A model generated the notes under the pieces. The model searched no databases and was not told the origin of the DNA. It saw only the letters and a program-made list of their open reading frames with translations. A stretch of DNA of 64,000 bases, from positions 3,038,001-3,102,000 of the forward strand of contig JAMSLZ010000004.1 in the NCBI GenBank assembly GCA_026027325.1. The letters are read 5' to 3'. Shown here piece by piece: positions 1 through 11,900 of the stretch. The position numbers and the translations under genes are program-made. The DNA is from Actinomucor elegans. Its lineage: Eukaryota > Mucoromycota > Mucoromycetes > Mucorales > Mucoraceae. Positions within the stretch are counted from its first letter, which is position 1, and the number at the start of each line of letters is the position of its first letter.

Positions 1-406
1 GAAACCATATTAGAAGTAGAGGAAGAAGAGGACAGATGGATATCAGAGAGTGCTAGAAGTGAATATGACGATTTGAAATCAGTAAGTTTGTATAGAAATA
101 TGTATTTATTGAGCTACCAGTTAACAGCAATGTTAGATTACTCAAGTGTTGGTGTCTCATTTAGCAAATAAACATATAACAACCTTTGGGCTACCTTCTT
201 ACGATACATCAGGATATCATGGATTATCTGATTTCCTGTTTTCAAAAGAATCGGATGAAGAATTAAACATGACAATATCCTCAATAACAGATAAACTGGC
301 TCTCATTGGTATGAACGATCAAGCTGATGACAAGCTCCTCCAGGACTCGGTGAATGGTTTGATTGAAAAAGTAAAAAAGCTGGGTATTAACGAAACTGTA
401 AGATAA
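1..406 (+). CDS. 3' end of an unidentified protein gene (partial)
   Basis: The window opens inside an exon. Frame 1 reads an acidic stretch (ILEVEEEEDRWISES) to a GTAAGT donor at 82. A 55-nt intron (82-136) ends at a TAG, and the second exon runs 137-406 to a TAA. The splice is in phase 0 and the joined tail reads DDLKS then ITQVLVSHLANK. The last 116 residues are hydrophilic and end in a short Lys-rich helix-like stretch (LIEKVKKLGINETVR). No transmembrane segment or known motif is visible. I do not recognise the family; the rest of the gene lies to the left of the window. A short alternative ORF beginning with a GTG at 146 is simply the body of exon 2. Confidence 0.6.
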
Positions 407-1261
407 AGGCGATGATTTAGCCTTATTTTTTCTTTATTGCTTACTTATAAATAAAGTACCTCCTGGTATTCTAATGCTCTTTTAGTGTATCCCAGCATTA
501 CAGTTTGAGTTTCTCAGGACTCATATCTGGAGTTTAATTTTTGAAAAGACACTTCTCTTCTTTACCTCCAATTTTTATAAAATTTAACTGTATACTTGTT
601 TTATTTGATGTTTAATAAGATTCTGTGCAAACTATATATATTACGATAAATCGAATTATTTCAGTGTCAAGAGATTGACTTTTTTTCATAGGAATCCAAA
701 AGCCAGAAAATGGAACGTGATCTATATAGCTCGCAATTTTGATATTAAACATTATGCTATCTCTATTCTATTCAATACACAATTGCTTTTATTATAAACG
801 CTGCTAAAATAGTTTACATCTAAATGCTTTTATTATACCAACCTCGCATTAAAGTTTTGCAAGCGAAAATTTTGAGCGTATGTTTTTGTAATATTTCTGT
901 CGACCAATCAAAATATTCACATTTTTCAAACTGCTCTTATCTCGAGTACCTTTTACCATAGCTTTTAAGCCGAAAACATTCATATTCAAATTATCCTTCA
1001 CACTGAAAAAAGAAGAAAAAAACAAAACAAAGAGCCTCTTATCCTCGGAGAAACCTTCTATATTTAAACATTATGATCGAGAAACATAATGGCATATTCC
1101 GAGGCTAACAAACGATGGTTCAGTGCCAATGATACAAGCAAACTACTGAACGCGATTATGAAGCTTAAAAACGTTACACACTGAGAGTCATTTGCATGTG
1201 CGAGATTCATTTTTTTTTCTTTTTTTTTAAACTTTTCCTATTTCTACTCAATTACTTTATA
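407..1261. other. Intergenic region upstream of the SDR gene
   Basis: AT-rich spacer with a T-rich stretch at about 1210-1230 just before the start of the next gene. No ORF, RNA gene or recognisable repeat was found. It probably holds the 3' UTR of the left gene and the promoter of the reductase. Confidence 0.5.
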
Positions 1262-2636
1262 ATGTCGAAACCAGTAGTTTTGATTACAGGCTGTTCTCAA
1301 GGTGGCATTGGTAATACTATTAGTCGTGTTCGTTTTATTGTACAATAATTAATGGCTATTAGGTTATTCACTTGCCAAAAAGTTTGCTCAAGAAGGAAAC
1401 CATGTTATTGCAACTGCCCGTCGTATTGACGCGTTAGAAGGACTGGAAGGTTAGATAGGATATATATAAGCAGGCAGTTTAGAAGCAAAAAATTGATTAT
1501 ATAATAGATTTTGGTTGTGAAAAGGAATCTTTGGATATTAGTGATCAAAATTCGATTGATACTGTAGTTCAGGCAAGTATATAAACATTCTTTTACGCTG
1601 ACTCACGCAATTACTAAAACGATGCTTTTGTACAGAAAGTCATTGATCGCGTAGGACATATCGGTAAATTGCTTGATAGTGCCTAAATTATTACGAAATT
1701 AATGAGTTTTCGTGTTTAGATATTTTGGTCAATAATGCAGGTATACCGTAAGTATTTTAACTATACTATAGCAAGGCTATATAATAACTTGATTTATTAT
1801 CCAAGTGCTGTTGGAGCATTAATGGACATTAGTCAAGAAACCTTTAATCAATGCATAAACACCAATGTATATGGTACTCTTGCTATGACAAGAGCTGTTG
1901 CAAAACATATGGCTAAGCGAGGTTCTGGTAAAATTGTTAATGTTGGTTCTGTTGTTGGCTATGTCAGTACTCCATGGGCAGGTATGATTATATTAGCAAA
2001 TGAAAATATCTTTTTCTTTTCTTTTCTTTTTTAACTAAAGATGTTCCCAAGGTACCTACGCTTTATCTAAAGCAGCCACACATTCTATGTCTGATACCTT
2101 GAGACTTGAATTGAAGCCCTTTGGCATCCAAGTTATTGTTGTAGCTCCAGGTAAAGGAGAGCACTAGGTATATCACATATCCCCAATGCTAAACTTGACT
2201 TAATATGATAGGTGCAATCACTTCTAATATTGGTAGTACTGGTACTAAAACCGTTAGCGTCCCTGAAGGTTCGTAATTCAATAAAGCTAATCTAATGCAT
2301 ATGATCATTAATCCATATCTATAGATTCTTTATATACATCAGTAGCCAAATATATTGTAGCTCGCGCAACATTGTCTCAAGGTATAGCTCAATAATGCAT
2401 CATGACTGGCATGGAAGGCTAACTAACATATTACCATAGGACCTGGATCTACACCTACGGATGTATTTGCTGCCCATGTTGTTAAAAAAGTACTCAAGCC
2501 TACAGCTCCTCGTTATATCACATATGGTGCTACTTCTTTGTTGTTCCTTGTTCTCTATTTCCTTCCTGCTTTCGTTAGAGATTTTCTATTTTATAAGCGC
2601 TTTGGCTTGCATTTGATCAAAAAGAAGCAAGATTAA
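1262..2636 (+). CDS. AYR1: Short-chain dehydrogenase/reductase, Ayr1-like (1-acyl-dihydroxyacetone-phosphate reductase type)
   Basis: Ten exons (1262-1310, 1363-1449, 1508-1572, 1636-1663, 1720-1747, 1806-1981, 2052-2150, 2212-2268, 2325-2381, 2440-2636) join in phase to 280 residues. The start is the ATG opening [17 protein letters not shown], a glycine-rich NADPH site of the Ayr1 type (TGCSxGGIG). NNAG follows, then the catalytic Tyr and Lys in YALSK. A hydrophobic C-terminal segment ([13 protein letters not shown]) followed by basic residues suggests membrane anchoring. Known family members reduce 1-acyl-DHAP with NADPH on lipid droplets or ER during phosphatidate synthesis; substrate here is inferred. 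Intron 3 (1573-1635) is GC-AG (GCAAGT donor). The intron at 2269 has a weak GTTCGT donor. Another membrane-associated SDR remains possible. Confidence 0.8.
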
Positions 2637-3249
2637 AGAGCATTATTTAGTTGCATTATGACACAGCAAAACTTGAGCTATATTATGAATGAGAATGAAA
2701 CTGCATTATGCATGTATATCCTTTTCATATATGTGAATAGATAAATCTCTTTTTTTTTTTCCTTTTGCTTGTATGCACATTAAAAGAAACGCATTTAAAA
2801 AAGTGTGCGCAATGAAGCGCAGTAGTAGAATATGCTGTAGTTTTTTTTTAATGCACTTGTAAGTAGATAAAGCCTAAAAGCTAGATTATGGTTGTATCTC
2901 CATGATATGTTTTTTTTATACCAGAAAATAGTGAAACAGTATCATTTGCGGTAGCAAGAACAATTAAGGTCCTTGGTCATCTGACCAAAGATGTGCATAT
3001 TTTTCTGCAGTTGCATCTGAATCTTGATCTTGGTTAATCGACATTGTCATAGCATCAATGTCTTTGGCTGAAGCCCAGACACATATATATAATAAGATTG
3101 CTTTAACCAGACCTTAGTTTGATTAATATTCTTTACCTCCGGCACTAGAGTATTTCACTACTTTTAACCTTTTGTGACACTGATGGCTGCTTGACATGCA
3201 CTTATGGTTACTGCAATGAATTGAACAGATACATAGTATATATCTTCAG

Positions 3250-3990
3250 AATCAAGAATCCGAGTGCACTTTGTTCTTTCTGCTACTTATTTGGGCTGAC
3301 GATACATGGATTCTATAAACTTGATTGGGGCGGATGTGGCCTATTGAGACAAGATACTGATTATATTTAGGTATCTCGTAGCGAAGGTATTTGATGCCAG
3401 AGCGATAAAATATATTACTTTTATGATATTGGTATTCAAATAGTGAGCATACTTCGATGGCTGGTTCCGATAGTATCAATTCTTGATTAAAGATATGCGC
3501 AAAGACGCTGTATAATGGAGATCAAGGAGTCTCGATACGATGACTTGTGTATGGCTTTCATCAAATAGGGCGACATGTACGAGAAAATTAACATTACTAT
3601 AGGTATAAGAGCATATTATTTATTCCATTATATTGTGATAGTTACCTGCTACAATAAATTGTTGTTCTTCGGGCCTGATTTCTCTTTGCTTTTTAGTCCA
3701 ATTCACTTTATTAAGGGACCATTTTTTGGAGATATGCTAGTTTCGATTCTTGCAGGCGAGTCGATATTCTTTAATCATATCTTTGATATTAACTTCGCTT
3801 CATTTTTAGCCACTATATCGAATGTTCAAGTCCAAAGTTTCAACAAACTCTTTCCATACATTCATTTTGAAAGGTTGAAACTACTGTTTTTTAACTTGAG
3901 GTCGATACTGCTTCAAAAGAATCAGCCAAATTTAATTTTATTTTTAGACATCCTCAGCTTTTATGTAGATAAACAACAGTATTACTTTTA
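3250..3990 (-). pseudogene. Decayed coding fragment, family unidentified
   Basis: Read on the minus strand, this stretch gives long protein-like runs interrupted by stops. They include a Lys/Arg-rich block (SEVNIKDMIKEYRLACKNRN), then KKWSLNKVNWTKKQREIRPE, then LFDESHTQVIVSRLL. The ORF covering 3252-3479 is the last open piece. The composition (charged, W- and K-rich) looks like an eroded transposon protein, but I cannot place it in a family. A plus-strand 138-codon ORF (3575-3991) lies opposite and is hydrophobic and low in complexity. I take that one as the shadow. Confidence 0.3.
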
Positions 3991-4751
3991 AACATCCCCA
4001 AATTGCTTTTTGGACATTCCCATTATTTGTAAGACAAAAAAAAAATTATGCTGATGAGAAAGACATAATCAGTGACTCCAATATAACAATTGAAATTCAT
4101 AACAGTAATACAAAATGTATATATAAACAGAATAATAGTCACTAATCACGAAGACTTTACCATAAATGTATTTTGAAAGTAGTATCAGCAAGAGGAGGTT
4201 TATACAAAAAAAAATGCAAGTTCGAAAAAGAATTATGTTTCGTCTTTTTTAATCATTCACACGTCACACATCGGTTTGAGGATTTTTATTCAAACATCAA
4301 ACAATATAAATGGCACTTTTGACGTGATAAAGAGACCCTGCATAATTATACTATTCACGATGGCTAACATTTAATAATGACAAACGTTTTTTTTTTTTTT
4401 GTGGAATATAATAGTTCAAAAATTTCCACACTACCATCTCCAAATCCCAGTTTTGTAATGTGTATTAGTCTCAACGCATACTGAAATGATGTCTGATTAG
4501 AGCTATTTAAGTGAGCAGCCAAACAGTCACTGGCTATGTATCAATTATTATAGAAATGACATTTAATTTTCAAGCTCTGTTCTTTTATTTGATATATAAC
4601 TTTGCATGTACGCTATGCTGTCCCTTAAAGTGATATGTCGTGTCAAATAGAAGTATAGATTAAAACACATGGAAGTAGAAAATGATCTGTATTAATATCT
4701 GTTATACATCACATATATTTAATAACTTTACAACACTTTCATTTGTATCTG

Positions 4752-5720
4752 ATGACAGACATTGAAAAATGTACAGATTGTGGCCAACTTAGACAAAAGA
4801 ACAAAAGTAGTTATAAATGTTTGCTGTAAGCGAAAGGTAAGTATATATACGTATAGGTACGCATTTAAAAAGAATCCAATATAATTTTATTCAAAATGAC
4901 ATAGAGAAAAGAAATATCAATGCAAAGGATGATGTGGAAACAAAAATAGAGAAAGGAAAGGGGAAAAAACAGTGCCATGAAGAGACCACTAGTAGTAGAA
5001 GTAATGACCAAGCCAGGTCTAAAGAATGCAAGAACTACAAACCAAATCTTAACGAAGCGCTAAGAAATGAACCTGGGGAAGGCTATGAACCTTTTACATG
5101 TAAGCTATAACTTGAAGCTGTTACCAAGTCAGAATACAAGGAATCAGTTGTGGAGAAAGCCACCAAACTGAGCCCATTTATTAAAAGTGTCCTTTTCCGT
5201 GTACAACTTTTTTCCAACATGTATATTATTAATAACAAAGACTCCACTGATTTGGGTGTTATAACGCAATAAAATTTTTAATATGCTATCTTATAATTCA
5301 TTACAGGCCAAAAGGTTTTAAACAAGGCCTACATTTCCAACCGTACTGCTCTTGGTTTTGCGAATTTTAAAGTAGAGCACTTGCCAACCATGTTTTCCCT
5401 TAAAGACAACCCTATAAAGAGTTACAGTGATCCTTTGTCTGTTGTTGATGTAATTCTTGCATCGCCTATTTGAACTACATTGTAGAAAAGTTTTGAAGAG
5501 CTTTATATTACTTGACTTCCATACTTGCCATTATCTATCCCCTAAGATTTTATTTATTTATTTAGCAGCAACATCGATATTCATTACATATATAACTAAG
5601 ATAAATTCGAACGACTTTTATACAAGTTGGTTGACGACTTTTGTTGGGAAACTTTAACAAATAAAGAACTCAAGTGGCCTATCCAACATTTTGATCGTAT
5701 TTCGATCCAGCGTATGACAC
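4752..5720 (+). pseudogene. Decayed mobile-element gene, N-terminal part with a CxxC motif
   Basis: An ATG near 4755 opens MTDIEKCTDCGQLRQKNKSS, a CxxC zinc-finger-like start, and is followed by a possible GTAAGC donor. Downstream one frame gives a Lys-rich segment (KIEKGKGKKQCHEET), then EKATKLSPFIKSVLFRVQLF and MYIINNKDSTDLGV. A possible intron end (TTACAG near 5308) follows, then FANFKVEHLPTMFSLKDNP and KSYSDPLSVVDVILASPI. Stops interrupt the frame several times. The arrangement resembles the N-terminal part of large Fanzor-like proteins that I associate with Mucorales. That resemblance is from memory and no RuvC block remains here, so the assignment is tentative. Confidence 0.4.
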
Positions 5721-6970
5721 AAGTATCATAACTCGTACAATTTTAAGGCGAAAAGTACGAAAAAAAAGAAGAATACATTTGGATATAGTTAGCCTATAAT
5801 ATCTAATTTACTTGATATTGATGTCTTGAAAATGTTATTATCAATCTCCACAATAAGAGAAACCTGGAAAATTTGGGTCGTTTTTAACGGCTTACATTTC
5901 TCGTCCTAATCTAGCTTAGTATTGCATCCGAAGATCAGTTAGCATTCAGGATGAATTACTATGTCTATTAGAGCTATTTTTTAGTTAAATTTCTATAGAC
6001 ATCTTGTATTTTAGCGATTGGCTGTAAAAGACATGTAATTTATATAATCTAGGTCTACATATCAATCTCTGTTTATTGTTATATCTAAATAGTAATCCAA
6101 GTATCAAATGAGTTACTACATCTATTATAACGCCATCAATACTTGTAAAGAGCATGATGTAGAATTGAGTGCCTAATTTGCTTATACCAATGGTAATATT
6201 CATTAAACTCTCTAAATTTGCAGTGCATGTAATTAATTTATCAAGTAAAAATACTTTTTTTTTCTTTACATAAGTGACTCCGCCTACAGCAGCTCTTTCA
6301 TCCCTGAAGAGGTGTGAGATCGATAAAAAAAATCAAGCTTTCTACCTCCAAACGCTCATAAAAGATACATTTTGATTAGTTTTATCATTTTTTCGCGTTT
6401 AATTTAATGATATATAATATATGCACACATAGGAAGTAAATTTGATTAGCGCCGGTTTCTTTTGTGCCAACGGTAAGTAGTAATAGCTATTTTTAATGAC
6501 GAATATTCTGCGCATCTTATGTAAGGCCTAAACATATAACATTTTCTTTTCTAAAGGAATTACACCTTTTCATTGTTTTAGTATGTGTAACAAAAGAAAA
6601 AGACCGTTCTTCTGTGGGTGGGTACTTCTGACTGTTAGAACAAAAGAGAACAATAAAGTAATCATAGCAATAAGTATTCAGTCAAAACATAAAGCCATTT
6701 AAGCCTATCTATATAGTAATATTAACTATAGTAAGTTGCTATAATTAACAAAGATAAGTTGTTCTTTGTAAAGAAATGAAAACGGTAATGTGAAACCTTA
6801 AAAATAATGAGATATTCATCTTTCTTTTCCGCTCCTTCCTTTGGGTATTTCAAACGTACATATAATTAATAGTTGGATATTTATAATCATAATATAATAA
6901 TCGCATTGGAACTAAATACTATGTTTAATGGGCCCAGTAGCAACCTTTGAATATGGGTTACTTTTCAAAT

Positions 6971-7034
6971 ATGACATTAAACCGAGATTGGTAGAGATTT
7001 ATAGATCTAGTTTACATGAAATACTTGTCATTTA
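6971..7034 (+). repeat. Dispersed palindromic repeat, copy A
   Basis: Shares the core GACATTAAACCGAGAT...AGAGATTTATAGATCTAG with copies near 18.2, 26.2, 41.8 and 42.7 kb. It is closest to the 42.7-kb copy, which has the same AGATCTAG plus an ATG.AATAC.TGT.ATTT tail. Confidence 0.5.
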
Positions 7035-7338
7035 CAACCATAACCAAAAACATAATGTACTCTTAACACTTGATTGATTAATTTTTCTAGCAGATACAAT
7101 AATTTACTCTCGATATGAGTCGTCAAATGCGACATGCAGCCGAAATTTGTTGATGTTGAAAATGAAAAAAAAAAAAAAGGTGAAGCACAATGATTATTTA
7201 AAATATAGTCTATTCATATTATAGTGTATATTTTTGTTCTAATAGAATATATGATTCATGATTGTATTTTTAAACATGGCGAAAGATGGTCTTTTATCAA
7301 AGTAATCACGAATAAGTGGATTGAGTAAAAAGGTCATG

Positions 7339-7369
<31 letters not shown>
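7339..7369. repeat. Homopolymer A31
   Basis: Uninterrupted run of 31 A. It creates two spurious poly-Phe ORFs on the minus strand. No gene is adjacent. Confidence 0.95.
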
Positions 7370-7371
<2 letters not shown>

Positions 7372-7817
7372 TCTGGCATAAAGCGGATATCCAATATATA
7401 ATAACGGTATTTTAATATTTCGTCCCTGAAATTGAAGCTTTGGTAAATGGGCGCTTGAACATGAAACAGAAAGAATATTACAATTAGCTTTGTACCCGTT
7501 CTTGTGCTGATGTGACGCAATGATGTGCTCTGAAGACAACAGGCTGAATGTCACACGAATTCTTGTAGATTATCTTTAACTTGTGAGGCCAGAAATGATT
7601 GATTTAGGGCACGGTGCGTTTTGGAGTTTAATCTCTTGGGGGAACTACTAAACTGTTCTATTCAACCGGCAATATTCCAACTACCAGCTGACCTCGTTTG
7701 TACAATTTATAAGTGGCATGTTTGTCCTACTACTACCTTTTTTCTCCCTCAGAGGTTGCATGTTGACACATGCGTTTATTAACATCTAGGAGCACTGACA
7801 ATTGATAAACAGTACGA

Positions 7818-7829
7818 TGCTTCGAAGCA
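7818..7829. repeat. 12-bp perfect palindrome
   Basis: TGCTTCGAAGCA reads the same on both strands; a second TGCTTC follows at once. It may be a binding site or may be chance. Confidence 0.3.
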
Positions 7830-8694
7830 GTGCTTCATCTTTGAATAAAATGGTTGGGGCGTACAGATGTAACCCATGCTGCGACTCTTATTTTACTATC
7901 CGACTCGGCACAAAAATAACTGACTTGACATAAGGAATTGACGCGTGGAGAACTTAGTTACACTTGTATAAAATCAACAAAAAAACTCTATGGGAAAACA
8001 AACAAAACACCATCATCCATCAGGTTGGTTACAATTTTTCGTTGTCAGAATGATTCCTTTTTGCTCTTTTCACAATAAATCAAGTCTATTCCTGGCGCCG
8101 ATCTATGTAAGCTGCATAGTATTGAGAATGGTATTTAAGAAAGATGTATCTTCTTTGTAGAACCCAGTGGGTTGATTAGTGGATGGGTACGTTAACTCAA
8201 GTGGGGTTTGTTTTGTTTATCGTTCGGTCTCGGTAATAGTTCATCAAACCATGCAACTATTTGGATATTGGTGGTAACGCAGTTTTTGTTATTGTGTTCA
8301 CTTATTCGAATAGCATCATTAAATCAAATATATGAGTCGCAGCAAAATACTAGCAGTGGTTGTGATTGCAAGTACTAAACAGTAACATTTGAAAACAAAA
8401 GTATAAAAAAATGCCCTTAGGATTCATCGTAAAGAACAACATAAAAATCGGAAGATCCAGCCCGAGATAGCGTAGCACTAGGACTACTCTATGCAAAGTG
8501 TCTAGAGCCCAATAATCGAAACTTGACAGTTTCTTTTTGCTATATGATTGAATAAGGAGGTAACAATAACATATAATTGCACTGCTGCTGCCTGAATACA
8601 GACTATTTTCTTCTTTAAGTCAATGTTTTTTATGTACTTAAATGGGCATCAGGGTGGTACAGTCTTGACTTTATTATAGGCTTTTACTTTTTAC

Positions 8695-8715
8695 TTTTTT
8701 TTTTTTTTTTTTTTT
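8695..8715. promoter_or_regulatory. T21 tract upstream of the SEL1 gene
   Basis: Run of about 21 T roughly 190 bp before the ATG at 8905, followed by further T-rich pyrimidine stretches. Poly(dA:dT) upstream of a start is a known nucleosome-depleting promoter element in fungi; the role here is inferred. Confidence 0.4.
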
Positions 8716-8904
8716 ATATATTTTTTTATTTTTATATTTTTTTGCTCAAGATATAAAATCAATCTGAACTGATACTTATATCTTTCCTTTTCTTTAAACC
8801 GAACTTTTTTTTTATAATTCATTAAAAGATAATACCCTTTACACTTCTTTAAACTAAACAGATTATACCCATTCTTTCCTTAAAAACCAATAATTAATTC
8901 AGTA

Positions 8905-11900
8905 ATGGGAAATAACGTTAGCACAATTAGTGACTCAGCATCATCGAAAAGATCTTCAAGTAGATTTGTTCTCGGTCATCGAGCGTCCTCTTTATCAATT
9001 GCTACTTTACCATCAAACCAAGAAAATATTCATGCAGTATCACCTTCAATACAACCAGTCACATCATATAAAGCCGAAAAACGACCGTTGAAGCCCATTT
9101 CAATAGATGCAACTGTATTACCCGCCATTTCTGAAAAGAGACGTGGAAAGCTTCCGGAGGCATTCAATCATCTCGACAAACTTCCTGATCAAAATAACAT
9201 GGTACATCATAAGCGAATCAAGTCTCAAAGAAACAGCCGGCAAACTAAGGTTTCACGGGACAGATACAGTTCTACCATCTCCGCCAGCGGATTCAGTAGC
9301 ACGATAGGTGACCCGCTTCATTTCTCTATCGTTGGTGATTCCACCATTACTGATATCACCAATGTATCTAGTTTCTCTGTCAGTTCATTTCTAGACAAGG
9401 CAGGCGAAGATAACCACTATATTATGGCTATCCCTGATTCTGATTTCGCCAGCGCTCCATCGCGTACAAGCCTTAATACACCGTCGATTGAAGACGTGTC
9501 TACAACGGAAGAGATCTTGGATTTATTGACGCGTAATCCTGAATCTACCTATGATATCCTGACAGGCATTTACGGTTCTGAACGCATGCGAACCAATTCT
9601 GAACTTCAAAAAGAGGCTTTTCAAGCTGCTGAAACCTGGAGTCTGAGGCCTACCGATGTTTCTGCCAAGATCATCGTTGCCTGTTGTAAGCTCTGCGGCT
9701 GGGGTACTTCCAAGAATTCTAAAAAGGGTTTTAATGAACTACAAGCACTGGCCAACAAGGGCGTCTGGGAAGCTTTTTACTATCTGGGACAATGTTATCA
9801 TTATGGCGTGGAACAAGCAAGCGAAGGCTATAATTTGTCCGGCCGCCCTCTCTCTACTCATGTGATTCAACCTATTGACCGCGATCAAGCCACTCATTGG
9901 TACCTCAAGGTCATTGATACTCCCAGTGTCGATGTTCAAACCGAACGCTTACAGTTTTATATCGCTGAAGCTCAATTTCGTATTGCAGCTATCAATTTTT
10001 CCTCTGGTAAAATCGACTTGGACAATGTAGAAGATAATGTCTCTTATCTCAGACATAGTGTCTCGGCTGGCAATAGGTAAAAGAAAAATGACTAGTAAAC
10101 CGTTTCATCTTTTTCTTTTGGTACTAATTCCTTTTAACAGAAAAGCAGAGTTCTCTCTTGGCCTTTTACTTGAAACAGGTGTTATTGAAGATACGTTTGA
10201 TGCCAAAGAATACTATACCAGAAGCGCCAATAAGGGATATGCGCCTGCTCAAATTCAATTAGCATTGATTTTACTTAGGGAGAACTCTCCAGAAGGTGTA
10301 TCATGGCTGCGTTCAGCCGCTCGATTGGTAAAATAAGCTTTTTTTTTGTATTACACAATCAACTGATCTTTTTTGTTCAACTAGGGTGATCCCCGAGCTT
10401 TCTACCATCTTGGTGAGAGTTATGAGTTCGGCAAAGGCGTAAAGGCTGATCCTATCATTGCTGCTCACAACTACCAGACAGCTGCCGATAGATTCAATCA
10501 CCGTCAATCTGAATTTCGCTTAGGTATGCATTATCTTCATGGCGGTCTTAGTCTTGACAAAGATACTTCCAAAGCCTTTGTGTATTTGGAACGTGCAGCT
10601 AAGGGAGGCTATGCTGAAGCTCAGTACTTGCTTGGTATCATGTATCGCGATGGTCGAGTGCCAACCACACGAAGTGTACGTGGTTCTGCTGAAAACTCTC
10701 GAAACAAGAAAGAAGCTTTTCGCTGGATTCGTAAAGCTGCCGCACAGAACATGCACACTGCTATCACTCAGATAGCCAATTGCTATGAAGAAGGCGTGGG
10801 AACTCCTGTGAATCATGCATTAGCTACTGAATACTATGAGATTGCTACCAAGATACCTGGAAAACACCTTGCTAGTGCCCAACATTCGTACGCTCGATTC
10901 CTGCACAAGAACGGAAAATACGAAAAAGCACTTGAAATGTATCTATTTGCTTCTGGTCTGGAACGCTCTCCATTAAATACATGTCCTCCTACTGCTCCTA
11001 TTGCCCGAACGGCTAAGCGTATGGTAGCCTTACTTTATTTAGATCAAAAAGACACTACAACACCCTATAAGCCCAAAGAAGCGTTTGAGTTATTGAACGC
11101 GTTGGCCTCTTCTGATGAAGGTGATGCTGATGCTCACTACTGGATCGCTGTTTGTTATGAAGAAGGTGTTCCAAATGTGGTTGACATTGACCTTTACAAG
11201 TCTTTTGATCATTACATGATTTCAGCTAATCTAGGCTCAAGTGATTCTCAATTTCAGGTACATTGAACACATGTGTCTAATTCAAGTTTTTACTAACTTT
11301 CATTTAATAATAGGTTGGCCATATGCTCTGTAAAGGTATCGGCGTAAAAGAAGATCGTCTTGCTGCTTTCAAATGGTTCCAAAGGTCTGCTGAAAAGAAC
11401 AATGCCAAAGCTCTTTATTACATAGGTATATACTACTACAATGGCAGCGGTTCAATTGCTCGTGATCACGAACAAGCTCGTATTTATTTTAAGCGCTCTG
11501 CTGAGTTGGGACACGTTGAGTCCATGGTATCTTACGCACAAACATGCCAAGAGAAACTCAAGAACCCTTCATTAACACCTACTGAGATCGAATCATTACA
11601 AGCTGAATCTTTCAAATGGTACACAAAGTCGGCCAAGCAAAACCATACTACTGCGTTACGCGAACTGGGTCGTCTTTATGGCGCCAAGGGTGATTTAAAG
11701 ACTTCAGCTGAATGTTATATGAAAGCAACCAGTTTAAACGATGCTCTATCGGCTTTATTCCTCGGCGGATACTATGAAAATGGACAAGGTGTTACTTTGA
11801 ATAAGCAAACTGCTCTTAAATATTATGTCAAGGCAATCGAGCTTGGTCAGCCAACGTAAGTGCTTTAAAGCCCAATATATCGAGTAACATTATTCATATT

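Larger units (their letters stand above)
2637..8904. other. 6.3-kb gene-poor region with decayed mobile-element pieces
   Basis: No intact gene was found. It contains a decayed minus-strand coding fragment (about 3250-3990), a decayed plus-strand fragment with a CxxC motif (about 4750-5720), one copy of the dispersed palindromic repeat (6971-7034), an A31 run (7339-7369), a perfect 12-bp palindrome (7818-7829) and a T-rich promoter-like stretch before the SEL1 gene. The rest is AT-rich with nothing recognisable. Confidence 0.55.

Noticed and set aside
7239..7554. Two overlapping ORFs with poly-Phe
   Set aside because: They are created by the A31 homopolymer.
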